Assembly (NCBI RefSeq): GCF_003325475.1
Contig: NZ_CP029495.1
Span: 3,410,001 to 3,474,000 of the forward strand
Length of the DNA: 64,000 nt
DNA from: Chromobacterium phragmitis
GTDB taxonomy: Bacteria > Pseudomonadota > Gammaproteobacteria > Burkholderiales > Chromobacteriaceae
Direction: 5' to 3'
Positions 16,908 through 25,383 of the stretch are shown one piece after another. The notes below the pieces were generated by a model. It saw only the letters and a program-made list of their open reading frames with translations, was not told the DNA's origin and made no database searches. The first letter of the stretch is position 1; every line of letters starts with the position of its first letter. The position numbers and the translations under genes are program-made.

Positions 16908-17737
16908 GGTCTTACCTCGGTTGGGGTGGGGGTGTTGTGGCTGGGCGATGCGGCGACGGGGGCTGAGTTTTCGGCGGCCGGTTCGGCGAAAGTGTCGGCC
17001 TGCACGGAGATGGTGACGCGCCGGTTGCGGGCGCGGCCTTCCGCGGTGGCGTTGTCGGCGACCGCCAGGTTGGCGCCGTGGCCGACCGCTACCATGCGCT
17101 GGGGGTTGATGCCGTTTTCCTGGAACAGCCTCACCACGCCGCCGGCGCGGGCGGCGGACAGCTCCCAGTTGGAGGGGAAGACCGGCGTGCGGATGGGCAC
17201 ATCGTCGGTGAAGCCCTCCACCTTGATGGCGTTGTCCACGCCGGCCAGCAGCTTGGCCATATTGGACATCAGCGGCAGCGATTGCTGGTTGGGCACGGCT
17301 TGGCCGACGGCGAACAGTGCGCTGTCGCGGATGTCGATGTTGATGCCCTGATTGCTCTGGGTGATGGTCACCTCGCCGCTTTGCACCAGCGGGCTCAGCG
17401 CCTTGGCCAGGTTCTGCGTCAACTGGCCCAGCTTGGCGGCTTCCTCTGCCTTGCGGTTGCGGGAGGCGGTCTTGGCGATGGGCTTGGTCTGGGGAATCTC
17501 CACCATGGTGTTGGCGCCGCCGGTGGGCGGCGTGGTCTGCACCGTGATCGTGGTTCCGCTGCGGAAGGCGTCCATGATGGCGGAAGACATCACCCGGTAT
17601 TTGCCCTCGTTCAGAGAGGAAATGGCGTACATCACCACGAAGAAGGCGAACAGCAGAGTGATGAAGTCGGCGTAGGAAACCAGCCAGCGCTCATGGTTCT
17701 CGTGCTCTTCTTCCTGCTTCCTGCGTCGCGACGCCAT
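16904..17737 (-). CDS. motD: Flagellar motor stator protein MotD
   Basis: A 277-residue MotB-class stator subunit. A short basic N-terminus is followed by one membrane span carrying the proton-binding aspartate (WLVSYADFITLLFAFFVVMY, residues 18-37). The C-terminal OmpA-like peptidoglycan domain shows VEGFTDDVPI and NWELSAARAGGVVRLF near 195-225. The sequence is of the MotD type, which works with MotC. No motA or motC gene lies beside it; the upstream neighbour is sppA, 16 bp away. The channel partner must be elsewhere. Confidence 0.88.
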   Translation of the reverse strand: MASRRRKQEEEHENHERWLVSYADFITLLFAFFVVMYAISSLNEGKYRVMSSAIMDAFRSGTTITVQTTPPTGGANTMVEIPQTKPIAKTASRNRKAEEAAKLGQLTQNLAKALSPLVQSGEVTITQSNQGINIDIRDSALFAVGQAVPNQQSLPLMSNMAKLLAGVDNAIKVEGFTDDVPIRTPVFPSNWELSAARAGGVVRLFQENGINPQRMVAVGHGANLAVADNATAEGRARNRRVTISVQADTFAEPAAENSAPVAASPSHNTPTPTEVRP

Positions 17738-17753
17738 ATCCGCCTCCGCGTGC

Positions 17754-18686
17754 TCAGAACAGCTTGGTGTCGAACAGCGACTTCACGCCGCCGGCGAATT
17801 GCACGCCGATGCGGCGCGCCACCCGGCTGGAGAAGTCGTCCTGCTGGGTGAAGTCCACGGTCTTGTCCGCCTTCACCACGTCGCGGGCCACCGAGGCCAC
17901 AGTGCCGTAGCCGTCGGCCAGGCCCAGCGGAACGGCTTTTTCGCCCAGCCACACCATGCCGCTGAACAGTTGCGGGTCTTTCTTCAGCCGTTGGCCGCGG
18001 CCGGTTTCCACCGCCTGGATGAATTGCGCGTGGATATCGTCCAGCAGCAGCTGGCGGATGGCGTCATGCTTGGGGTTGACGGGGGAGAAGGGGTCGCCCA
18101 TCGCCTTGTTTTCGCCGGCGGTCTTCAGCCGGCGGTCTATGCCCAGCTTTTCCATCGCGCCGGTGAAGCCGAAGCCATCGGACAGCACGCCGATGGAGCC
18201 GACGATGCTGGCTTTGTCAACATAGATCTTGTCCGCGGCGGCGGCGATGTAGTAACAGCCCGACGCGCAGACTTCGCTGACCACCACGTAGACCGGCACA
18301 TTGGCGTGCAGCTTCTTCAGGCGCCGGATTTCATCGTAGACCATGCCGGACAGCACCGGGCTGCCGCCGGGGCTGTTGGCGTCTATGATCACGCCCTTGG
18401 TGCCGCTGTCGCGGAAAGCCTGGTCCAGCGCCTTGATCATCTTGTTGCCGGTGTCGCTCTCGCTGGTGATCGCGCCGTCCAGCTCGATCACCGCGGTGTG
18501 GCCGCCGCTCAGGCCGCCGGCTTTCTCTTCGCCGCGCATGAACAGGCTGGCGGCGATCAGGCCGATGATGGCCAGCCAGGCCAGGCGGAAGAAGATTTTC
18601 CATTGCCGGCTGCGGCGTTGTTCCGCCAGGGCGGCGGAGGCCAGTTTTTCCAGCAGTTGCCGTTCCCAGTTCTGGGTGTCGCTCAT
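17754..18686 (-). CDS. sppA: Signal peptide peptidase SppA, short S49 form
   Basis: A 310-residue membrane-anchored serine protease of family S49 that degrades cleaved signal peptides. One membrane span lies at about 33-50 (LAWLAIIGLIAASLFM). The catalytic serine sits in VCASGCYYIAAAAD near residue 143, and the general-base lysine is in the KTAGENKAMGDPFSP region near 190. The length matches the single-domain SppA of betaproteobacteria, half the E. coli enzyme. It follows rluC-HAD-Rieske on the same strand. Confidence 0.93.
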   Translation of the reverse strand: MSDTQNWERQLLEKLASAALAEQRRSRQWKIFFRLAWLAIIGLIAASLFMRGEEKAGGLSGGHTAVIELDGAITSESDTGNKMIKALDQAFRDSGTKGVIIDANSPGGSPVLSGMVYDEIRRLKKLHANVPVYVVVSEVCASGCYYIAAAADKIYVDKASIVGSIGVLSDGFGFTGAMEKLGIDRRLKTAGENKAMGDPFSPVNPKHDAIRQLLLDDIHAQFIQAVETGRGQRLKKDPQLFSGMVWLGEKAVPLGLADGYGTVASVARDVVKADKTVDFTQQDDFSSRVARRIGVQFAGGVKSLFDTKLF

Positions 18687-18729
18687 TTTCGATGTCTGCT
18701 CCGGGATAATCCCGTGAGTCTAGCAAAAA

Positions 18730-19089
18730 TCAGGCGGGCATGACATTCAGCCAGACCTGGCCGTCGCGTTCGAACACGTCGAGCGCGGCCAGAAATTGGC
18801 CTCGGCAGGGTCCCCAGGTGCAGTAGCCGGTGTCGGGGCGATAGCGAGCGCCGTGCATGCTGCAGATCAGGTAGTGGCCAGAGAGGTCGAACAGATTGCC
18901 ATCCTGCAGGTCCAGCTCCACCGGGATGTGGCGGCAGCGGTTCAGATAAGCGCGCGGCTGCCCCTGATAGCGCACCACGAAGGCGGGCAGGCGGCTGCCG
19001 TCCGCCTGTTCGATTTCAAAGCGGTGGCCGCGGCCGCCGTCGAGCAGGAGGCTGGAGGCGCAGATCAGCCTAGCCTGGGGAGCAGCCAT
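18730..19089 (-). CDS. Small Rieske [2Fe-2S] protein
   Basis: A 119-residue protein made of one Rieske domain. The cluster ligands are Cys52-x-His54 (CRH) and Cys76-x2-His79 (CSMH), spaced as in Rieske ferredoxins. The true start is ATG 19087-19089, inside the HAD gene (25-base overlap); longer readings enter a frame that is only a shadow of the HAD gene. No transmembrane segment is seen, so it is probably a soluble electron carrier or a redox-sensing protein. The rluC-HAD-Rieske-sppA order is common in betaproteobacteria, but no function is proven. Confidence 0.88.
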   Translation of the reverse strand: MAAPQARLICASSLLLDGGRGHRFEIEQADGSRLPAFVVRYQGQPRAYLNRCRHIPVELDLQDGNLFDLSGHYLICSMHGARYRPDTGYCTWGPCRGQFLAALDVFERDGQVWLNVMPA

Positions 19090-19721
19090 GAGGACAGTTC
19101 GGGCAGGGAGTGGACGATGGAGCGCGGCTGGCAGCGGGTAAGCTCCGCGCAGTCGTGTGCGCCGTGGCTGATGCCGACGCCGTGGCAGCCGGCATGGCTG
19201 GCCATCAGCAGGTCGTGGCTGGTGTCGCCCACCATTACGGCGCGCTCGGCGGCCACGCCGAAGAAGTCGGTCAGTTGCAGCAGCATGTCCGGGTGCGGCT
19301 TGGAGTGGCATTCGTCGACGGTGCGGGTGGCGTCGAACAGCTCGGCTATGCCGGCGGCGGCCAGCGCGCGCTCCAAGCCGGCGCGGCTGCTGCCGGTGGC
19401 GATGGCGACGAAGACGCCCTTGGCGCGGATGGCGTCCAGCGTGCCGCGGGCGGCGTCGAACAGCGTGACGCGGTCCAGGTCGGCCTGGTAGTGGCGGCGG
19501 AAGGCGTCGACCAGCGCGGGCAGCTTGCCGGCGTGTTCGCCAGGGCAGAATTGCCCCATCGCCTCCGCCAGGCGCAGGCCGATCACGTGGCTGGCGGCCT
19601 CGCGGCCCGGAACGGGCAGCGCCAGTTCCCGGCAGGCCTGCTGAATGGCGTTCACGATGTGGGCGGTGGAATCCATCAGCGTGCCGTCCCAGTCGAATAC
19701 TACCAGGTCGAATTCTCGCAT
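19065..19721 (-). CDS. HAD-superfamily phosphatase, Gph-like
   Basis: A 218-residue phosphatase of the phosphoglycolate/pyrophosphatase-type HAD group. Motif I is FDWDGTLMDS (residues 8-17) with the nucleophilic and acid Asp residues, motif II is IATGSSRAGLERAL near 108, motif III is SKPHPDMLL, and motif IV is MVGDTSHD near 163. The substrate is not deducible; phosphoglycolate and nucleoside monophosphates are typical. It starts one base inside the rluC stop (TGATG), so translation is coupled, and overlaps the Rieske gene at its other end. Confidence 0.88.
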   Translation of the reverse strand: MREFDLVVFDWDGTLMDSTAHIVNAIQQACRELALPVPGREAASHVIGLRLAEAMGQFCPGEHAGKLPALVDAFRRHYQADLDRVTLFDAARGTLDAIRAKGVFVAIATGSSRAGLERALAAAGIAELFDATRTVDECHSKPHPDMLLQLTDFFGVAAERAVMVGDTSHDLLMASHAGCHGVGISHGAHDCAELTRCQPRSIVHSLPELSSWLLPRLG

Positions 19722-20659
19722 CAGCGCGGCTCCAGAGTTTTCAGGAACTTCTGCAGCTCCGCCGGCAGCGGCGCCTCCAGCTTCAGCGGCGCGCCGGTCA
19801 GCGGATGCGGCAGGGTCAGGCTTTTCGCGTGCAGGAACATCCGTTTCAGGCCGCGGCGGGCCAGCTCTTTGTTGAGCGCGAAATCGCCGTACTTTTCGTC
19901 GCCGGCGATGGCGCAGCCGTTGGCCTGCATGTGCACCCGGATCTGGTGGGTGCGGCCGGTGCGAAGGTGCGCTTCCATCAGCGTGAATTCAGTGTAGCGC
20001 TGCTGGATGGCGAAGTTGGTGTGGGCGTACTGGCCGTCGTCGCCTTCAGCGATCTTCACCCGCCGTTCGCCGTCTGGCGTATGAAACTTGAAGAGTGGCA
20101 GCTTCACCTGCTTGACGTTTTCAGGCCACAGGCCGGCGGCCAGCGCCAGATAGCGCTTGTCCGGCACGTTGTCGCGCATCATGTCGTGCAGCTTGGTCAG
20201 CGCGGAGCGTTTCTTGGCCAGCATCAACAAGCCGGAGGTCTCGCGGTCCAGCCGGTGCACCAGTTCCAGGTAGCGCCAGTCCGGGTGGGCGCGGCGCAGT
20301 TGTTCGATCACGCCGAAGGATACGCCGCTGCCGCCATGCACGGCGACGCCGGCGGGCTTGTTGATCACCAGCAGCGCATCGTCCTCATAGACTACCGGGA
20401 AGGTGGCGGCGGGCACGTTTTTTTCCGCGCGCTCGGCGATGCGGATCGGCGGGATGCGCAGGGTGTCGCCCTCCGCCACGCGGTAGCTGGCGTCGACGCG
20501 GCCCTTGTTCACTCTGACCTCTCCGGAGCGCAGGATGCGGTAGATGTGGCTCTTGGGCACGCCCTTGAGCAGGCGCTGCAGATAATTGTCCAGCCGTTGG
20601 CCGGCGTCTTCCGCGCCCACTTCGAGGAAGGTTACGGAATCTTTGCGAATGTCTGTCAT
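19721..20659 (-). CDS. rluC: 23S rRNA pseudouridine synthase C
   Basis: A 312-residue enzyme that forms pseudouridine at 23S rRNA positions 955, 2504 and 2580 (E. coli numbering). It has an N-terminal S4 RNA-binding domain (residues 20-75) and a catalytic domain with HRLDRETSGLLMLAKK near 148, containing the nucleophilic Asp. RTGRTHQIRVHM near 238 is also conserved. The ATG at 20659 fits the family N-terminus; a longer in-frame start at 20698 is possible but adds non-conserved sequence. It is divergent from rne, the classical rluC-rne pair. Confidence 0.93.
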   Translation of the reverse strand: MTDIRKDSVTFLEVGAEDAGQRLDNYLQRLLKGVPKSHIYRILRSGEVRVNKGRVDASYRVAEGDTLRIPPIRIAERAEKNVPAATFPVVYEDDALLVINKPAGVAVHGGSGVSFGVIEQLRRAHPDWRYLELVHRLDRETSGLLMLAKKRSALTKLHDMMRDNVPDKRYLALAAGLWPENVKQVKLPLFKFHTPDGERRVKIAEGDDGQYAHTNFAIQQRYTEFTLMEAHLRTGRTHQIRVHMQANGCAIAGDEKYGDFALNKELARRGLKRMFLHAKSLTLPHPLTGAPLKLEAPLPAELQKFLKTLEPR

Positions 20660-21184
20660 ATTGCTTATACTTGTGGGGCTGTCCGCGGTGCGTGGCACCC
20701 CGTGCGGGCGGCAGTCGGAAAACCAAGATCACGGCTAGTTTCGCGTGATGCTGCCGCGGCAATCCGGAATGGCCGGCAGGAGCCAACTCCTGGCCTGATG
20801 CCATTCACAGCAGCCGCGGCCAAGGTTAACTCGCTCACCGAAAAGTAGCGATGGTAATGCATTTATACGCATAACGCACTCACGAGTATTCCCTCTCTCG
20901 ATGCCAAGCCAGTCGGGAGATTTCGCAGCGAAGTTTGACCCGGCATGCCAGCCGTCCTGCAATGTTTGTCCCGCCGTGTCGGCGGGATCGGCGACAACGC
21001 CGATGCGCCGGTTGCGCACAGAATCGCGGGGCTGCATGTGACCCAAATCAGGAAGTCGGCTTTCATAGCAAACCTGTTTTTCTCGATCTTTACCTCGACA
21101 CTTCTTTCGGAAAGCGCCCATCTTAGTCACTGGGCCGTCAAATACTGGCTGCGTCCTTGCGTGAGTGCTGCGCAAGGAATGTAA
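20660..21184 (+). promoter_or_regulatory. Long rluC-rne intergenic region and rne leader
   Basis: There are 525 bases without a credible gene between divergent rluC and rne. The rne mRNA leader is expected here; in E. coli a 361-nt leader mediates RNase E autoregulation. Visible structure includes TCCCGCC/GGCGGGA (20969-20989 area) and the SD-covering hairpin at 21155-21177. The stretch 20830-20890 is AT-richer and may hold promoters for both directions. I see no protein-coding signal in it. Confidence 0.5.
21155..21177 (+). promoter_or_regulatory. Hairpin covering the rne ribosome binding site
   Basis: CCTTGCG (21155-21161) pairs with CGCAAGG (21171-21177) across a 9-nt loop. The right arm holds most of the Shine-Dalgarno AAGGA (21174-21178), 6 nt before the rne ATG. 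When folded it would block initiation, a possible feedback point. Confidence 0.5.
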
Positions 21185-24046
21185 ATGAAACGTATGTTGT
21201 TCAACGCGACGCAGGCTGAAGAGCTGCGCGTCGCCATCGTCGATGGGCAGAAGCTTGTCGACCTCGATATCGAGACCGTAGGCAAGGAGCAGCGCAAGGG
21301 CAACATCTACAAGGGCGTGATCACCCGCATCGAGCCCTCGCTGGAAGCCTGCTTTGTCGATTACGGCACCGAACGCCACGGCTTCTTGCCGTTCAAGGAG
21401 GTGTCACGCTCCTATTTCCAGGGCTATGAAGGCGGCCGTCCGCGCATTCAGGATGTGTTGCGCGAAGGCATGGAAGTGGTGGTGCAGGTGGAGAAGGACG
21501 AGCGCGGCAACAAGGGCGCGGCGCTGACCACCTACATCAGCCTGGCCGGCCGTTACCTGGTGCTGATGCCGAACAACCCGCGCGGCGGCGGCGTATCGCG
21601 CCGCATCGAGGGCGAAGAGCGCCAGGAACTGAAGGATCTGTTGGGCCAGCTGGAAGTGCCGCACGGCATGAGCCTGATCGCGCGCACCGCCGGCATCGGC
21701 CGCAATCTGGAAGAGCTGCAGTGGGACCTCGGCTACCTGATGCAGCTGTGGCGCGCCATCGAGGGCGCCGCCGGCGCGCAGTCCGCGCCGTTCCTGATCC
21801 TGCAGGAAGGCAGCCTGGTGATCCGCGCGATTCGCGACTATTTCCATCCGGACATCGGCGAAGTGCTGATCGACACCGAGGAAATCCACGATCAGGCCCG
21901 CCAGTTCATGAGCCATGTGATGCCGAACATGCTGTCGCGTGTGAAGGTGTACAAGGATCATGTGCCGCTGTTCTCCCGTTTCCAGATCGAACACCAGATC
22001 GAAACCGCCTTCTCGCGCAGTGTGCAGCTGCCGTCCGGCGGCGCCATCGTGATCGACCACACCGAAGCGCTGGTCTCCATCGACGTGAACTCGGCTCGCG
22101 CCACCAAGGGCGCCGACATCGAGGAAACCGCGGTCAAGACCAACCTGGAAGCGGCGGAAGAAATCGCCCGCCAGCTGCGCCTGCGCGACCTGGGCGGCCT
22201 GGTGGTGATCGACTTCATCGACATGGAGAACCCGAAGAACCAGCGCGACGTGGAAAACCGCCTGCGCGACGTTCTGAAGCACGACCGCGCCCGCGTGCAG
22301 ATGGGCAAGCTTTCCCGCTTCGGCCTGCTGGAGCTGTCCCGCCAGCGTCTGCAGCCGTCTTTGGGCGAGACCAGCCACGAGCCATGTCCGCGTTGCCACG
22401 GCATCGGTTTCATCCGCGGCACCGAATCGTCGGCGCTGCACATCCTGCGCATCATTCAGGAAGAGGCGATGAAGGAAAATACCGGCGCGGTCCACGCGCA
22501 GGTGCCGGTGGATGTGGCCACCTTCCTGCTGAACGAGAAGCGCGCCGAGATCCACTCGATCGAAGAGCGTCTGGATGTCGACGTCGTGCTGATTCCGAAC
22601 ATCCACCTGGAAACCCCGCACTACAAGATCGTGCGCGTGCGCCACGACGATGTGGCCGAACTGGGCGAAGCGCCGAGCTACACCCGAGTCGAAGTGCAGG
22701 AGGAAGATGTGATCACCAACTTCGGCCAGGAAAAGCCGAAGGTGGAGCGTCAAGAGGCCGCAGTCAAGGGCATCACGCCGCAGCAGCCGGCGCCGAGCGT
22801 CAGCGCCGCGGCGGCTAAGCCGGCGGTCCAGACGGGCTTGTTCGCAGGCATCGCTTCCTGGTTCAAGGGTCTGTTCGCCGAGCCGGAGCAAGCGCCGGCC
22901 CAGGACGCCAAGAAGAAGCCGGCCCAATCCTCCTCCCGCGGCAACGAGCAGCGCGGCAATCGCCAGCGTCAGCAAGAGCGCCGCGCCGGCGGCCAGGCCC
23001 GCCGCGAGCACGAGCAGCGCCGCCATGTCCAGCAGGACGAGGTCAAGCCGCGCCGCCAGGACGAACGCAAGGACGGCGAGCGCGCCGAACGAAAGGAGGC
23101 GCCGAGCCGCGACCGCGAAGAGCGCAATGAGCAGCCGCGCGAGCCGCGCGGCAACCGCCGCCGCGAACGCGAGGCCCGCGAGCCGCGCGAGGCCAAGGAA
23201 GTTCGCGAGCAGGCGCCGCGCGAGGAGCGCGTAGTCGCTGACAAGCAGGACAAGCCGCAGCAGGAGCCGCGCCGTCGTCAGCAACCGCCGGCGGCAGCCA
23301 CGCCGGTCGAGGCTGAAAAGCCGACGGTTCAGGACGAATGGCGAGCGGAAGGGCTGGAGGGCGAGCAGGCCGAGCAGCAGGAGCGCGGCGAACGCCGCCG
23401 CCGCCGCAGCCGCCGCGATCGCCGCCGCGATGCGCCGGACGCTCAACAGGAAGGCATCGCCGAGGCTTCCTCGGAGCCGGCAGCGGCAGCGGCCGCCGCC
23501 GTGGCGGTGGAGACTGCGGTGGAGGCGGCGGAGTCCAAGCCGCAGCTGGCCGATGTCGCGCCAGTCCAGGCGGAGGTCGTAGCCGAGGCGGTCGTGGAGG
23601 CGCCTGTTGCCGCGGTTGAGCCCATGAGGGAAGCGGAAGCTGTCGTCCCTGCGGCGGTCGAGCAGGAACAGGTTCCGGCGCAGGTTCAAGTTGCCGAAAC
23701 GGAGCCGGTCGTCGCCGAGCTCGCGCCTCAAGCCGAGGCTGTGGTCGTGGCCGTGGCCGAGCCGGTCGAAGCGGTTGTCGAGGCAGTTGCGGTGCAAGCG
23801 CCGGCGGCCGAGGTTGAAGCCGAGGCGATCATAGTTCCGGTCGAGACCAAGCCTGCCGCCGAAGAGAGCAAGCAGCTGGATCTGGGCGGCCTGGTGATGG
23901 TGGCTACCAAGCCGGCATCCAATCAGGTTGAACCTGCCGCTGAACCGATGGTGCCGCATGGCCCGCGCCGCCGCGACGTGGCGGCAGCGGCGGTGGAGGC
24001 CGCAGCGCCGGCGCAACTGGTGCAGGTGGAAACCCGCAACGGTTGA
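21185..24046 (+). CDS. rne: Ribonuclease E
   Basis: A 953-residue endonuclease and degradosome scaffold. The N-terminal half holds the S1 domain (about 35-120), the 5'-sensor/RNase H-like fold, and the catalytic DNase I-like site with Asp300 (VSIDVNSAR) and Asp343 (VVIDFIDM). The zinc-link Cys401-x2-Cys404 (CPRC) supports the tetramer. After about residue 530 the chain is disordered. It has a short helix SWFKGLF near 560, probably a membrane-binding segment, then a long Arg/Glu-rich RNA-binding region, and finally an Ala-Val-Glu-rich tail with repeated AVVEA-like units. Confidence 0.96.
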   Translation: MKRMLFNATQAEELRVAIVDGQKLVDLDIETVGKEQRKGNIYKGVITRIEPSLEACFVDYGTERHGFLPFKEVSRSYFQGYEGGRPRIQDVLREGMEVVVQVEKDERGNKGAALTTYISLAGRYLVLMPNNPRGGGVSRRIEGEERQELKDLLGQLEVPHGMSLIARTAGIGRNLEELQWDLGYLMQLWRAIEGAAGAQSAPFLILQEGSLVIRAIRDYFHPDIGEVLIDTEEIHDQARQFMSHVMPNMLSRVKVYKDHVPLFSRFQIEHQIETAFSRSVQLPSGGAIVIDHTEALVSIDVNSARATKGADIEETAVKTNLEAAEEIARQLRLRDLGGLVVIDFIDMENPKNQRDVENRLRDVLKHDRARVQMGKLSRFGLLELSRQRLQPSLGETSHEPCPRCHGIGFIRGTESSALHILRIIQEEAMKENTGAVHAQVPVDVATFLLNEKRAEIHSIEERLDVDVVLIPNIHLETPHYKIVRVRHDDVAELGEAPSYTRVEVQEEDVITNFGQEKPKVERQEAAVKGITPQQPAPSVSAAAAKPAVQTGLFAGIASWFKGLFAEPEQAPAQDAKKKPAQSSSRGNEQRGNRQRQQERRAGGQARREHEQRRHVQQDEVKPRRQDERKDGERAERKEAPSRDREERNEQPREPRGNRRREREAREPREAKEVREQAPREERVVADKQDKPQQEPRRRQQPPAAATPVEAEKPTVQDEWRAEGLEGEQAEQQERGERRRRRSRRDRRRDAPDAQQEGIAEASSEPAAAAAAAVAVETAVEAAESKPQLADVAPVQAEVVAEAVVEAPVAAVEPMREAEAVVPAAVEQEQVPAQVQVAETEPVVAELAPQAEAVVVAVAEPVEAVVEAVAVQAPAAEVEAEAIIVPVETKPAAEESKQLDLGGLVMVATKPASNQVEPAAEPMVPHGPRRRDVAAAAVEAAAPAQLVQVETRNG

Positions 24047-24057
24047 TCCGTGGGGAG

Positions 24058-24092
24058 AGAGGGATAGGGCGGGGAGCCCTTTCCCTGTTTCT
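24058..24092 (+). terminator. Probable rne terminator
   Basis: An interrupted hairpin AGGGA-TA-GGGC with GCCC-TT-TCCCT lies 11-35 bases after the rne stop, followed by GTTTCTT. The stem has one internal bulge on each side, so the call is moderate. Confidence 0.5.
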
Positions 24093-24097
24093 TGGTG

Positions 24098-24126
24098 TTG
24101 ACGCCGCGGGAAAATAGATTTATCAT
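24098..24126 (+). promoter_or_regulatory. Sigma-70 promoter of the tRNA-Asn gene
   Basis: TTGACG (24098-24103) and TATCAT (24121-24126) are separated by exactly 17 bp, and the tRNA begins 15 bases after the -10. A GC-rich discriminator is not obvious. Confidence 0.65.
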
Positions 24127-24141
24127 CGCTTTCTCTGATGT

Positions 24142-24217
24142 TCCCTGATAGCTCAGTTGGTAGAGCGACGGACTGTTAATCCGCAGGTCGCAGGTTCGAG
24201 CCCTGCTCGGGGAGCCA
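24142..24217 (+). tRNA. tRNA-Asn (GTT)
   Basis: A complete 76-nt cloverleaf. The acceptor arms TCCCTGA and TCGGGGA pair with one G-U. The D-arm is GCTC/GAGC, the anticodon arm ACGGA-CTGTTAA-TCCGC has GTT at 24175-24177, the T-arm is GCAGG-TTCGAGC-CCTGC, and the CCA end is encoded. It reads AAC and AAU codons. There is no intron or neighbouring integrase. Confidence 0.97.
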
Positions 24218-24223
24218 GGAATT

Positions 24224-25150
24224 TTAGAAAAGCCCGCATGTTCGCATGCGGGCTTTTTGCGTTGCCCTGAAGGCTTCAGGTTTTGGGCGGACAAAGCACA
24301 AGCCTAGAGGCGGGGAGTTGGATCCAGACACCGGCGAGAATGCCGCGGGGTTCATCAGGCCGGCGGCCAGCAGTCTGAGGTCGAACAGCGGCCCCTCTGC
24401 CTGCTCCAGCAGCAGGCGGCTGTCGCCGAGGACTGGTTCCAGCGCGCTCAGCATGCGGGCGTAGCAAGCCGCGAACCGGGTCAGCAATTTGCGCTCCGCG
24501 CTGGAGGCGGAATGGTGCAGGATGCTTGCGTTTGCGGGCATCGCCCACACGCCGTCATGATCGAAATCCCGGTCCTGCTGATGGCTGGCGAAGTCAGAGA
24601 GCTCATCGGCCAGAAGAGCGTCTCGTCCGCTAGGCCGCTCCAGCGCGGCCAGCGCCTGATTGCCGCTCGCGGCCAGGACGATGGCGGCGTCGCCGCTTTC
24701 CAGCCGGCGGCGCAGCGAGCGGTAAGGTCCGGGCGCGCCATCGGGGGGCGATAGATGCGGCAACAGCGTTTCGCGCAACAGTCTGGGCGCGAAGCGCTCT
24801 ATGCCCAGCGGAGGAGCGTGCGCTGCGGACAGCGGCAGCGATTCGGGGTAGTCGGGCAGAAAGCCGCGATCCGTCAGGCATGGGCTCTCTCCGGCGGAGC
24901 GAAGCAGGCAGGCCGCCAGGCTCATGCGGCGGAATTGGGCCGCGACAGCCGCCTCCAGCAGCGCGGCCGCCGGACGATGGGCGCCAGGCTTCAGCGAGAA
25001 GCGGGCGGCGAGCAGGGGAGGAATCAAACCATGCTCCCGTCGCAGCGCTTGGCGCAAGGTGGCGCGGAACCCGTCGGCGCCGAGGATCTGGCGCGAGGGC
25101 GGGGCGGGCGCGCAATGCGGCTTGTCAAGGTAGGCGGGCGACTCACTCAT
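24224..25150 (-). CDS. Hypothetical protein of unknown function
   Basis: A 308-residue, Ala/Leu/Arg-rich soluble protein not recognised as any family. It has no signal peptide, and regular helices are likely (LRQALRREHGLIPPLLAARF, RRLESGDAAIVLAASGNQAL). The only unusual stretch is DFASHQQDRDFDHDGVWAM near 190, rich in Asp and His. Its final dozen codons are formed by the tRNA-Asn terminator (TAA at 24224-24226), so the native C-terminus may have been replaced by read-through into that hairpin. Codon bias on this strand supports coding. Function is unknown. Confidence 0.65.
   Translation of the reverse strand: MSESPAYLDKPHCAPAPPSRQILGADGFRATLRQALRREHGLIPPLLAARFSLKPGAHRPAAALLEAAVAAQFRRMSLAACLLRSAGESPCLTDRGFLPDYPESLPLSAAHAPPLGIERFAPRLLRETLLPHLSPPDGAPGPYRSLRRRLESGDAAIVLAASGNQALAALERPSGRDALLADELSDFASHQQDRDFDHDGVWAMPANASILHHSASSAERKLLTRFAACYARMLSALEPVLGDSRLLLEQAEGPLFDLRLLAAGLMNPAAFSPVSGSNSPPLGLCFVRPKPEAFRATQKARMRTCGLF
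24228..24260 (+). terminator. Intrinsic terminator of tRNA-Asn
   Basis: A perfect 13-bp stem (24228-24240 with 24245-24257) is closed by a UUCG tetraloop and followed by T residues. It overlaps the last codons of the convergent minus-strand gene. Confidence 0.92.
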
Positions 25151-25383
25151 GTCGGCATCTCCAGGTTCTCGGCGCCGATATCGACGCCAATCGGGATGGA
25201 AGCACGAGCAGGCATCCTGGCAGGCGCGGCGCTGTTCTTTGGGATGGCCGGCAAGCGTCGCTGGGAGGGCAATGCCGTCAGTATTTTTTGCGCAATGGGA
25301 ACAAAAGGCGCCGGCATGGTTTTAATATGTCAGACCTATTGATAAGTTATCGCGCCTTGTCCGGCGCTCATGATTGCTAGCCG

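Noticed and set aside
21404..24016. An open frame of 870 codons on the minus strand opposite rne
   Set aside because: It is a mirror of the rne reading frame in GC-rich DNA. Its protein is low-complexity His/Arg/Leu with no family match, while rne keeps all catalytic residues.
23040..24020. The Ala-Val-Glu-rich end of rne as a separate gene or an insertion
   Set aside because: It is in frame with rne, and disordered biased tails are normal for RNase E scaffolds.
24142..24217. The tRNA-Asn gene as an attachment site of an integrated element
   Set aside because: No integrase and no second copy of the tRNA 3' end were seen in the window.
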